64,000 nt of DNA. Source: JAJPXI01 sp051867655 (GTDB lineage: Bacteria; Bacillota; Clostridia; Oscillospirales; Oscillospiraceae). A program made the translations under genes and the position numbers. The stretch lies in the NCBI GenBank assembly GCA_051867655.1, contig JBJDYV010000106.1:15115-79114 (forward strand). The letters are read 5' to 3'. Under the pieces are notes generated by a model. That model searched no databases and was not told the origin of the DNA. It was given only the letters and a program-made list of their open reading frames with translations. Of the stretch, positions 49,798 through 58,205 are shown in pieces; within the stretch, counting starts at the first letter, position 1; each line of letters begins with the position of its first letter.

Positions 49798-50508
49798 TTA
49801 TCCGGGTAAATACTGGGATGGGTCTACGGCCGTACCGTCCTTGCTCATCTCCAGGTGGAGATGGGCCTCCCGGTCGCCCTCGGCCAGGGCGGTCTGGCCC
49901 ACGGAGCCGATGACGCTGCCGGGGGAGACCTTGTCCCCCACCTCCACAGTGGGGGTGGACGCCAGGTTGGAGTAGGTGCTGCGCAGGCCGTTCCCGTGGG
50001 AGAGGACCACGGTGGTGCCCATCAGGTCGTCCTGATAGACCTGCTCCACCGTGCCGGAGGAGACGGCGCACACCTGGGTGCCCACGCTGGCGGCGATGTC
50101 GATGCCGGAGTGGGTGCGCCAGTCGCCCATGGTTTCGTCATAGGCCAGCACCTCCAGAGAGAAGTCGTGGATGATCTCCCCCTTGACCGGCCAGGTGAAG
50201 ACCGAGGTGGCCTGCGCGCTGGGCGCAGGCGTCGGGGTCGGCTCCGGCGTCGGCGTGGCCGACGGGGTGGGGGTGGGCGTGGGCGTGGTCTTCACCGCGG
50301 GCGCGGACGCCGACGGCGTGGGGGAGGGGGTCGGCGTGACCACCACCTGGGTGGGGGCGCTGGCGGCGGTGTCCTCCTCACTGGGACCTAAGGTGGAAAA
50401 AAGATAATAGCCCGAAATTCCAATTGCGGCGACGCACAGGAACAGGACTATGTAGAAGCCCTTTCCCGCGATGAAGTCGCCAATGTGTTCTGTCCATGGT
50501 TTTTTCAA
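49798..50508 (-). CDS. Membrane-anchored LytM (M23) endopeptidase, SpoIIQ-like
   Basis: A 236-residue protein: short basic N-terminus, one membrane helix (about residues 16-37), a 60-residue Pro/Thr/Ser linker and a C-terminal LytM domain. The zinc ligands are present (THSGID for HxxxD, HLHLE for HxH), so it should be an active peptidoglycan endopeptidase. The architecture is that of SpoIIQ, the forespore protein of the engulfment channel, which keeps its active site in many Clostridia. General wall peptidases share it. TTG 50508, eight bases after GGAGG, fits better than GTG 50517, which touches the ribosome site. That site lies inside a hairpin (50513-50552). Confidence 0.8.
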   Translation of the reverse strand: MKKPWTEHIGDFIAGKGFYIVLFLCVAAIGISGYYLFSTLGPSEEDTAASAPTQVVVTPTPSPTPSASAPAVKTTPTPTPTPSATPTPEPTPTPAPSAQATSVFTWPVKGEIIHDFSLEVLAYDETMGDWRTHSGIDIAASVGTQVCAVSSGTVEQVYQDDLMGTTVVLSHGNGLRSTYSNLASTPTVEVGDKVSPGSVIGSVGQTALAEGDREAHLHLEMSKDGTAVDPSQYLPG

Positions 50509-50512
50509 AACG

Positions 50513-50552
50513 AACACCTCCGAGGCATAGTTTGGTCAGCCCCGGAGGTGTT
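50513..50552 (-). promoter_or_regulatory. Hairpin covering the ribosome site of the M23 gene
   Basis: On the minus strand AACACCTCCGGGGC pairs with GCCTCGGAGGTGTT (14 bp with one G-T pair, 12-base loop). The right arm contains GGAGGTG, the ribosome site of the M23 gene. It may also serve as terminator of the GTPase gene that ends at 50579. Confidence 0.6.
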
Positions 50553-50578
50553 TATACATTTATTTCCATGTTTTTTAT

Positions 50579-53116
50579 TTATCTTTGCAGAAAGGTTCTG
50601 ATGGCGTCCTCCGCCTCTTTGACCTCCGCTTCAAAGGCCGAGGCGGGCAGGCGCAGGGCGCCGCCGCCCAGGATGATGACCTGCTCCAGACCGTCGGAGG
50701 TGGCTACCCGGACCCGGTGGTTTTTGCTCAGGTCGTGGGCCGCCTTTTCGATGTACATGTCCGCCGTCTCGGCCTCCTTGGTGTAGACCACCGACACGCC
50801 GCCCAGCTTTTCCACGCTGCCGGGGTTGCCCTTGACCTTGTAGGCGTCAAACACCACGATGACCGGGCACTGCCGCCAGCCCTGGTAATTGCGCAGGCGC
50901 TCGATCAAACGGGTGCGGGCGGCGTCCAGGCTGTCCTGAGCCAGCGCGCGCAGGTCCTCCCAGGCAAAGATGATGTTGTAGCCGTCCACCAGCAGATACT
51001 CCGGCCCCGCCGGGCGGGGCTTGCCCTTGAAGGGCTTGTCCGCCGCCGGTCTGGACTTTACCGCCGGGCGCAGGGCCTTGACCTTGTCCTTCACGGGGCC
51101 GTAGGTGCGCTCGAAAATGGCCATCAGCTCGGCGTCGGAGGCCACCTGGGAGAAGTAGCGCGCCGCCCGCTCCTCCACCGTGGCCTCCTCGGGCGGGTTC
51201 AGGGTGGAGGGCAGGTGCATGTGGTCAAAGACCTCCCGCCACTTGACGGTGCGGCCCGCGCCGTGGCTGCAGAAGACGCTGTCCGGGGTGTTGTCCACGT
51301 CGGATTCCGGGTCGTAGCCCAGCTCCTGCACCACCTTCTCCTGGTCGGCGCAGGGGGCGTAGCCCCGCAGGGTGCAGGAGAAGCGGCCCAGACCCCGGGT
51401 GTACGCCGCCAGTTCCCGGGGGTAGTCCCCCAGGGCGGCAGCGCTGACGCTGCCGGTCAGGACGGAGAAGTCCCCCTCCGTCTCGGGGGCGTCGAACTCC
51501 GCGCCCATACGCTGCAGGTCGGTGATGGCCCGGCCCACATTGGACTGGGGCACCTCCAGCCGGAAGTCATACCACGGCTCCAGCAGGACGGATCGGGCCT
51601 GCATCAGGCCCTGGCGCACCGCCCGGTAGGTGGCCTGGCGGAAGTCGCCGCCCTCGGTGTGCTTTTCGTGGGCGCGGCCCGCCGTCAGGGTGATGGTCAT
51701 GTCGGTGATGGGCGAGCCGGTCAGCACGCCCAGATGCTGCTTTTCCGCCAGATGGGTCAGGATCAGCCGCTGCCAGTTCCGGTCCAGCTCGTCCTCCGGG
51801 CAGGCGGAGGCGAAGCGCAGGCCGCTGCCCGGCTCGCCGGGCTCCAGTAGCAGATGGACCTCGGCGTAGTGGCGCAGGGGCTCGTAGTGGCCCACGCCCT
51901 CCACCGTGTCCTGAATGGTCTCCCGGTACAGCACCTGGCCGGGGCCGAAGGTGACCGTCAGGCCGAACCGGTCCGCGATCACCTGGCTCAGAACCTCCCG
52001 CTGCACCGGGCCCATGAGCTGCACCTTGAGCTGCCGCAGCCGCTCGTCCCAGACCAGGTGGAGCTGGGGATCCTCCTCCTCCAGCTGCCGCAGCTGGAGG
52101 TAGGCCTTGTGGACGTCGGTGCCCTCCTCGAAGAAGACGCGGTAGGTCAGCACCGGCTCCAAAGCCGGGGCCGGGCCGTCCTCCTGCGCGCCCAGGCCCA
52201 TGCCGGGAGAAGTGTGGGTCAGACCCACGGCGGCCACCACGTCGCCGGGCAGGGCCTCCTCCACGGGGGTGAACTTTCCGCCGGAGAGGACGCGCAGCTG
52301 GGTGATCTTCTCCTCCCAGCCGTCGCCGGTGATCGTATCCCGGGTGCGCAGGACCCCGCCGGTGACCTTCAGGTGGGTCAGGCGGGCCCCCCGCTCGTCC
52401 CGTGAGATTTTGAAGACTTTGGCGCCGAATTCCTGTCCCGCCGGGGCGGCGGGGGCGCAGCGCTCCAGGCCGCGCAAGAATTCCTCCACGCCCTCCAATT
52501 TCAGAGCCGCGCCGAACCAGCAGGGGAAGACCCGGCAGCGGGCGACGGCGGCGGTCAGGGAGTCCTCCCCCAGGGCCCCCGTCTCCAGATATTCCTCCAT
52601 CAGGCCCTCGTCGCACAGGGCCAGATGCTCCCCGTCGGGGCGTTCAAAGCCGAAAAAGCCGTCCCCCAGCTCCCGGCGCAGCAGGTCCAAAAGTCCGGCG
52701 CGGTCGGGGCAGGGCAGGTCGGTCTTGTTCAGAAACAGCAGGGTGGGGATGTTCCGGCGGCGCAGCAGCTTCCACAGGGTGCGGGTGTGGCTCTGCACCC
52801 CCGCCGGGGCGCTGATGACCAGCACGGCGCAGTCCAGCACGTCCAGGGTGCGCTCCATCTCGGCGGAGAAGTCCACATGGCCCGGGGTATCCAGCAGGGT
52901 GGCCTGCAGCGTCGGCAGGGTCAGCGCGGCCTGCTTGGAGAAGATGGTGATGCCCCGCTCCCGTTCCAGGGAGAAATTGTCCAGGAAGGCGTCCCCGTGG
53001 TCCACCCGGCCCAGAGTGCGGATGGCCCCGCCGGTGTACAGCATGGCCTCGGCCAGGGTGGTCTTCCCCGCGTCCACATGGGCCAGAATGCCGATGACCG
53101 CGCGCTTTTGTGCCAT
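50579..53116 (-). CDS. TetM/EF-G-like GTPase fused to a Rae1/YacP-like NYN domain
   Basis: An 845-residue fusion. The N-terminal GTPase has AHVDAGKTT (12-20), RGITIF, DTPGHVDF and NKTD; the EF-G domains II to V follow in the manner of tetracycline ribosomal-protection proteins. Residues about 700-845 form an NYN nuclease-like domain (LLVDGYNIIFAWEDL, VIVVFDAYKVKG, ATSDGLEQ) as in YacP/Rae1, the ribosome-dependent mRNA endonuclease of Bacillus. ATG 53116 follows GGAGGTGA. The combination suggests A-site entry by the GTPase part followed by mRNA cleavage. Tetracycline resistance is less likely. The gene stands apart from mobile genes and looks like core genome. Confidence 0.85.
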   Translation of the reverse strand: MAQKRAVIGILAHVDAGKTTLAEAMLYTGGAIRTLGRVDHGDAFLDNFSLERERGITIFSKQAALTLPTLQATLLDTPGHVDFSAEMERTLDVLDCAVLVISAPAGVQSHTRTLWKLLRRRNIPTLLFLNKTDLPCPDRAGLLDLLRRELGDGFFGFERPDGEHLALCDEGLMEEYLETGALGEDSLTAAVARCRVFPCWFGAALKLEGVEEFLRGLERCAPAAPAGQEFGAKVFKISRDERGARLTHLKVTGGVLRTRDTITGDGWEEKITQLRVLSGGKFTPVEEALPGDVVAAVGLTHTSPGMGLGAQEDGPAPALEPVLTYRVFFEEGTDVHKAYLQLRQLEEEDPQLHLVWDERLRQLKVQLMGPVQREVLSQVIADRFGLTVTFGPGQVLYRETIQDTVEGVGHYEPLRHYAEVHLLLEPGEPGSGLRFASACPEDELDRNWQRLILTHLAEKQHLGVLTGSPITDMTITLTAGRAHEKHTEGGDFRQATYRAVRQGLMQARSVLLEPWYDFRLEVPQSNVGRAITDLQRMGAEFDAPETEGDFSVLTGSVSAAALGDYPRELAAYTRGLGRFSCTLRGYAPCADQEKVVQELGYDPESDVDNTPDSVFCSHGAGRTVKWREVFDHMHLPSTLNPPEEATVEERAARYFSQVASDAELMAIFERTYGPVKDKVKALRPAVKSRPAADKPFKGKPRPAGPEYLLVDGYNIIFAWEDLRALAQDSLDAARTRLIERLRNYQGWRQCPVIVVFDAYKVKGNPGSVEKLGGVSVVYTKEAETADMYIEKAAHDLSKNHRVRVATSDGLEQVIILGGGALRLPASAFEAEVKEAEDAIRTFLQR

Positions 53117-53233
53117 GTTGTACTCACCTCCGGAAAGTCGTTGACCTGATGATACCATCAAACGCGCCGTTTTTCAATGGAAAACCCACCTCCCGGGGGC
53201 GAAGCGGAAAATTGAAAAATCTGTCGGCCCGCC

Positions 53234-53262
53234 TTGACAGTCCTATAGGGCAGATGTATAAT
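53234..53262 (+). promoter_or_regulatory. Consensus promoter with palindromic operator
   Basis: TTGACA (53234-53239), 17 bp, TATAAT (53257-53262) is a perfect sigma-A promoter, 167 bp ahead of the surface protein gene at 53429. The dyad GCAGAT-N5-ATCTGC (53250-53266) covers the -10 box and is a likely repressor site. The rest of the 312-bp gap 53117-53428 shows nothing further. Confidence 0.85.
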
Positions 53263-53428
53263 CTGCACGGACATCCTGACACATTTATGCCATATTTTGT
53301 TTTTTCTATGCATTTTCCGAAGTGTTGGGGTGTGCTTTGAAAGGAGGAACGTCTTGCCCTGAACGCAGCCCCGGCCCTGCCGGCGCACGCCGGCGGAAAA
53401 CCCCGACATTTTGAGAGGAGAAAAACTG

Positions 53429-55954
53429 ATGAAGAAGCTGAGCAAATGGATTGTAGCTTTACTGGCGGTCCTGCTTCTCGCGACCCCGGTTTTGGCTACC
53501 AACGGAAATGTCAATGCAGTCCTGCAGTATCTGGACATCAAGATCACGCTCGACGGGCAGGAGGTCACCCCCACCGACGTCAACGGCAAGTCCACCGAGC
53601 CCTTTGCCATCGACGGCACCGTGTATCTGCCCATCCGCGCCGTCTCTGAGGCCCTGGGCTACGACGTGGAATGGGACCCCGCGACCAACACGGTCAAGAT
53701 CAGCACCGGCGCGGTCGTGGAGGGCGACAAGGTCACCTGGACCAACGACAACGTGAAGATCACCGACGCCTCCTTCGACAAGTACTTCAAGGGCACCACC
53801 GCCCTGGAAGGCGTGAAGAAGCTGCTGAACGAAGGCAAGGTCTCCGTCAACGGCATCAAGGTCCCCGCCACCGCGGACGAGATCATCGTCTATCAGGTCA
53901 ACGGCGTGGACAGCCTGTACAAGAAGGACACCGGCTGGGGCTACAACGTCCACAAGACCACCAGCGCCAACAACCTGTCCTTCGAGGATGCCCGCCTGGG
54001 CTTCTTTGAGACCATCACCACCGTGCGCGGCCACACCACCGAGCTGACCCTGGACCCCGAGACCAAGGAGGTCATCGGCATCAATACCAACTCCCTGGAT
54101 GTGGTCCGCGTGGCTGACATCGTCGTCTACAACGAGTCCACCACCATCAAGCGCGGCGACTTCGAGCTGGAGACGAACCGCGTCCGCCCCGATGTGGAGT
54201 CCATCGTCTTCAACACCGCCAACTTTGACCAGTCCGTCCAGATCGGCGACGTCGCCGTGTACTGGTACGGCACCAACGGCTGGAACCTGAAGCGGGCGGT
54301 CCCCGTGGAGGGCACCATCAGCAAGGTGGACGGCAAGTTCGTCATCAACGGCACCGACACCCGCGTGGAGTCCAACGTCTCCCGCTATAACCTGACCAAC
54401 AGCTCCCGTCCCACCCAGTTCTACACCGCCTACTCCCGCATGGGTCTGGAGAATATCCCCGTCATCACCTGGTGCACCGACACCGGCCATCCCATCGGCT
54501 TCACCACGGGCAGCCGTGCCAAGGAGGCTCTGGGTCTGGCCATCGCCAACGCCAAGGCCGCCAAGGAAGGCGTGACCATCAGCGCCGACGGCGCCGGCGT
54601 GCAGGGCAAGTGGACCACCCAGGAGGCCATGGACGCCTTTGACGCCGCCATCGCCGCGGCCGAGGCCGTTTACAACAACAACCTGGCCGCCAACATTGAA
54701 AAGGATACGGCCATCTACAATCTGAGCCTGGCCTATGGCGAGGGCGGCAACAAGCCCTCCGGCTTTATCGGCTCCCTGGGCGGCGTGGAAGCCGAGACGG
54801 GGAACGGCTCCGGAACCTCCACCGAGCAGCCCACCACGCCCGTCGATGAGAACGTGGTCTCCTGGGACAACGACAACGTGAAGATCACCGACGCCTCCTT
54901 CGACCAGTACTTCAAGGGCACCACCGCTCTGGAAGGCGTGAAGAAGATGCTGGCCGAGGGCAAGGTCTATGTCAACGGCATCCAGGTCCCCGCTTCCGAG
55001 AGCGTGACGACCGATTACCAGGTCAACGGCGTTTCCAGCCTGTACAAGACGGAGACCGGCTGGGGCTACAATGTCCATAAGACCACCAGCGCCAACAACC
55101 TGTCCTTCGACGACGCCCGCCTGGGCTTCTTTGAGACCATCACCTCCGTGCGCGGCCACAAGACCTCCATCACCTACGACAAGGACGGCAACCCGGAGCG
55201 CATCGACGCCCAGTCCTATGACGTGTTCCGCATCGCCTACTTCGAGGATCACGGCGGTCAGGTGGACAAGATCGAGCGCGGCGAGTTCGAGCTGGAGACC
55301 AACCGCGTGCGTCCTGACGTGGAGAAGATCACCGCCGTTTCCGGCGAAAACTTCGACCACAGCATCCAGATCGGCGACGTGGTCGTGTACTACTACGGGC
55401 CGAACGGCTGGGTCATGGAGAAGGCCGTGGCCAAGACCGGCACCGTGACCAAGGTGGACGGTAAGTTTGTGATCAACCAGGGCAAGGCGGACGAGTACAC
55501 CCACGTGGAGTCCAACGTCTCCCGCTACAACCTGATCAACTGCAACCGTCCCACCCAGTTCTATGACTCCTATGTCCGCCTGGGCCTGACGGATCAGTCC
55601 GTGGTGACCTGGTGCACGCCCAACGGCTACCCCATCGGCTTCACCCTGGGCAGCCGCACCGAATCCAAGGCCACTCTGGCCAAGGCCATTGCGAACGCCA
55701 AGGCCGCCAAGGAAGGCGTGGTCGTCAGCTCCGCCTACGGCGCCGACGTGCCCGTGGGCACCAAATGGGTCACGCAGGCGGATATGGACGCCTTTGACGC
55801 CGCCATCGCCGCGGCCCAGGCTGTCTGCAACAACAACGCCGCCGAGCTGTATCAGTACGATATGGCCATGTACGAGCTGGCCAACGCCCTGGGTCAGGGC
55901 GGCAATAAGCCCTCCGGCTTCATCGGCGCCCAGGGCGACGGCACCAAGGCCTGA
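53429..55954 (+). CDS. Exported protein with stalk domain and two copies of a novel repeat domain
   Basis: An 841-residue exported protein: signal peptide ending TPVLA; a copper-amine-oxidase N-terminal-like stalk domain at about residues 35-95 (DGTVYLPIRAVSEALGY); then two copies, about 102-455 and 476-841, of an unassigned domain of about 350 residues. The copies share NDNVKITDASF, YFKGTTALEGVKK, WGYNVHKTTSANNL, ELETNRVRPDVE, VESNVSRYNL and a helical end (AIANAKAAKEGV ... GGNKPSGFIG). Their DNA is also nearly identical in places, so unequal recombination is possible. The same domain recurs in the protein at 58,206. GAGAGGAG precedes ATG 53429. Probable wall- or polymer-binding surface protein. 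Confidence 0.78.
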   Translation: MKKLSKWIVALLAVLLLATPVLATNGNVNAVLQYLDIKITLDGQEVTPTDVNGKSTEPFAIDGTVYLPIRAVSEALGYDVEWDPATNTVKISTGAVVEGDKVTWTNDNVKITDASFDKYFKGTTALEGVKKLLNEGKVSVNGIKVPATADEIIVYQVNGVDSLYKKDTGWGYNVHKTTSANNLSFEDARLGFFETITTVRGHTTELTLDPETKEVIGINTNSLDVVRVADIVVYNESTTIKRGDFELETNRVRPDVESIVFNTANFDQSVQIGDVAVYWYGTNGWNLKRAVPVEGTISKVDGKFVINGTDTRVESNVSRYNLTNSSRPTQFYTAYSRMGLENIPVITWCTDTGHPIGFTTGSRAKEALGLAIANAKAAKEGVTISADGAGVQGKWTTQEAMDAFDAAIAAAEAVYNNNLAANIEKDTAIYNLSLAYGEGGNKPSGFIGSLGGVEAETGNGSGTSTEQPTTPVDENVVSWDNDNVKITDASFDQYFKGTTALEGVKKMLAEGKVYVNGIQVPASESVTTDYQVNGVSSLYKTETGWGYNVHKTTSANNLSFDDARLGFFETITSVRGHKTSITYDKDGNPERIDAQSYDVFRIAYFEDHGGQVDKIERGEFELETNRVRPDVEKITAVSGENFDHSIQIGDVVVYYYGPNGWVMEKAVAKTGTVTKVDGKFVINQGKADEYTHVESNVSRYNLINCNRPTQFYDSYVRLGLTDQSVVTWCTPNGYPIGFTLGSRTESKATLAKAIANAKAAKEGVVVSSAYGADVPVGTKWVTQADMDAFDAAIAAAQAVCNNNAAELYQYDMAMYELANALGQGGNKPSGFIGAQGDGTKA

Positions 55955-55985
55955 GCTCTGAATCGGAAAACTCCATAATAAACGA

Positions 55986-56022
55986 AAACAGGCCCGGGAA
56001 GCGCAGCTTCCCGGGCCTGTTT
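55986..56022. terminator. Bidirectional terminator
   Basis: A 17-bp perfect stem (55986-56002 with 56106-56122 minus 100, that is 56006-56022) around GCA, with AAA/TTT ends, between the convergent surface protein and histidine kinase genes. Confidence 0.9.
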
Positions 56023-56027
56023 CGTCT

Positions 56028-57281
56028 TTATTGCGGGGAGAAAGAGTGTTTCAGCGTCACGGTAAAGTACGCCGCCGTGCCCACGCCCTCCTTGCTGCGG
56101 ATCCAGAGCTTTTCCTTCATGTTGTCCGTGATCTCCTTCGCAATGGCAAGGCCCAGCCCGCTGCCGGTCTCGTTGTCGTTCCGGCTGCCCTTGTAAAAGC
56201 GCTCGAAGATGTGGGGCAGCTCGTCCTTGGAGATGCCCTTCCCGTTGTCCGCGATGCAGATGGTGGCCCGCCTGCGGGACAGCTGGGCGGAGACGCGGAT
56301 GGTCCCGCCCTCCTGCACGAACTTCAGGGCGTTGCTCAGCAGCGCGTTCAGCACCACCGGGATATACTTGGGGTCCGTCACCAGCTCCGGCAGGTTTTTA
56401 ACTTCTTCGGACACGGTGAAGGTGACCCCCATCAGGTCGCAGAGGGTGGCGTACTTGTCGCAGACGGGCTGAAAAATTCCGGCTGCCTCCACCGGCTTTC
56501 TGACAATGTCCGTGTGGCAGCTCTGCAGCTTGGACAGTTCCAGCACGTCGCAGATCATCCGCTCCTGGCGGTTGGCCTCCCGCAGGATCATGCCGTAGTA
56601 CGTGTTCCGGTCGCCGGGGCTTTTCTCCATGCCGTCGGACAGGGCCTCCGTCAGCGCCTTGATGGACGCCACAGGGGTCTTCAGCTCGTGGGTGATGTTG
56701 TCGATGTAGTTGCGGCGCATCTGCTCATACTGCCGCTGCCTGCGCAGGCTCAGCAGCATAAAAAGCGCGGCCACGGCGAACACGAAGGTAAAGGCGCAGA
56801 TATATCCCAGAATACTCTCCAGCAGGTCGTGCAGCTCCCAGACCCAGATCAGAGCCCCCGTGATCTCCCCGTCCGTGACCATGGGGACGCCCGCGTATAC
56901 CAGGGACGTGTACCCCAGGGTGGTGTTGTCCCGGGCAAACAGAATGAGCCGGAGGGACTCCTTCCCCTGCAGGATTTTGGGCAGGTCCTTTCGGCCCTCC
57001 TCCGCGAAATCATGGTAGATGCGCTCGTTCTGCTGAAAAAGGTCCCGCAGCTGTCCGTCGGAGGAATAGACAATGACAGCCGCACCGGAACGGGGCAGGG
57101 GGTCGATCTGTCCGCTCTCGGCATACCGCGCCGCGAGATTGCATGCTGTTGTGGTCAGCTTTGCGCGCTTCATGCCGCTGGGCAGATAGCTGATGAGCCA
57201 GACACCGAAAACCAGCCCCAGAAGGTAGATGCCGGCCAGGATCAGCGCGATCGTGCCGGTCTTCATCGGCTTTTTTCTCAT
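56028..57281 (-). CDS. Sensor histidine kinase
   Basis: A 417-residue membrane kinase: first membrane helix at about residues 9-30, an extracytoplasmic sensor of about 125 residues, a second helix at about 160-180, then the phosphoacceptor domain with NITHELKTPVASIK and the ATPase domain (NALLSNALKF, CIADNGKGIS, GSGLGLAIAK). There is no clear HAMP domain. It overlaps the response regulator gene by four bases, so they form a pair. The pair lies between the two genes of the novel surface-domain family, which are its obvious candidate targets. Signal unknown. Confidence 0.92.
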   Translation of the reverse strand: MRKKPMKTGTIALILAGIYLLGLVFGVWLISYLPSGMKRAKLTTTACNLAARYAESGQIDPLPRSGAAVIVYSSDGQLRDLFQQNERIYHDFAEEGRKDLPKILQGKESLRLILFARDNTTLGYTSLVYAGVPMVTDGEITGALIWVWELHDLLESILGYICAFTFVFAVAALFMLLSLRRQRQYEQMRRNYIDNITHELKTPVASIKALTEALSDGMEKSPGDRNTYYGMILREANRQERMICDVLELSKLQSCHTDIVRKPVEAAGIFQPVCDKYATLCDLMGVTFTVSEEVKNLPELVTDPKYIPVVLNALLSNALKFVQEGGTIRVSAQLSRRRATICIADNGKGISKDELPHIFERFYKGSRNDNETGSGLGLAIAKEITDNMKEKLWIRSKEGVGTAAYFTVTLKHSFSPQ

Positions 57282-57973
57282 GGCAGCTCCTCGGCCTTGT
57301 AGCCCACCCCGAAAATGGTGGTGATGGCGAAGTGTACGGGCTCCTCCGCCGCGGAGGACAGCTTGTGCCGCAGGCGCTTGATCAGGGTGTCCACGATCCG
57401 GGGGTCGCCCGCGTACTCGTAGCCCCAGACCGCGTTGATGATGTGCTCCCGGGTCATGGGCTTGCCTGCGTGGGAGACCAGGTACCGCAGGACCTCAAAT
57501 TCCTTGGTCGCCAGATTGACTCGCTGCTCCCCGATGTAGACCTCGTAGGAGTCCGGCAGGAGCGTCAGCTCCGCCAGGATGTACTTCTTCTCGCTCTCGG
57601 GGGAGGCCGTGCGCCGCTTCAGCAGCTTCCGGGAGCGGATGACCACCTCCCGGGGGGAGAAGGGCTTGGTCACATAGTCGTCGGCCCCCACCTCCAGACC
57701 CACGATCCGGTCGATCTCCTCCCCCTTGGCCGAAAGCATCAGGATGGGCATGTCGCTGGTCTTGCGGACCTCCAGACAGACCTCCGTGCCGCTGATGCCG
57801 GGCAGCATGACGTCCAGGATGAGAAGGTCGATCTCCTCTTCCCGCAGGCGCTCCAGGGCCTCTTCGCCGGTGTCGGCGTAGACCACCTCCATATTTTCCG
57901 CCTCAAAATAGCCGGTCAGGCTCTTTTGCAGCGCCGGGTTGTCGTCACAGATCAAAACGCGTGCTTTCGGCAT
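57278..57973 (-). CDS. OmpR/PhoB-family response regulator
   Basis: A 231-residue response regulator: receiver domain with ICDDNPA, the phosphorylated Asp in LLILDVMLP (about residue 53) and Lys in DDYVTKPF; a C-terminal OmpR-type winged helix (LATKEFEVLRYLVSHAG, VDTLIKRLRHKL, TIFGVGYK). First gene of the regulator-kinase operon and divergent from the surface protein gene at 58,206. The 232-bp shared upstream region would hold its binding sites. Confidence 0.94.
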   Translation of the reverse strand: MPKARVLICDDNPALQKSLTGYFEAENMEVVYADTGEEALERLREEEIDLLILDVMLPGISGTEVCLEVRKTSDMPILMLSAKGEEIDRIVGLEVGADDYVTKPFSPREVVIRSRKLLKRRTASPESEKKYILAELTLLPDSYEVYIGEQRVNLATKEFEVLRYLVSHAGKPMTREHIINAVWGYEYAGDPRIVDTLIKRLRHKLSSAAEEPVHFAITTIFGVGYKAEELP

Positions 57974-58205
57974 ACGAAAACTCCTTGTAAATGGTTTTCC
58001 GTCATTATATCAGTAAAGATGCAAAAAAACAAGCCGGGGGAATGCCGGGGTTTGATGCGCAATACACAAAAATGACACAACTTTGCCACAAGAAAACGTT
58101 TAATCCGGCGGTGCATCCTGCTATCATCATTTTGTCATATTCGTACTGTTGTCTGCGTGCTCAGACAGCGATTGTGACGAGTATTACAAAAAGGAGATGG
58201 TTCAA

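Noticed and set aside
50579..53116. Plain tetracycline-resistance gene
   Set aside because: The C-terminal NYN domain, the lack of a leader peptide region and the non-mobile surroundings argue for a housekeeping translation factor.
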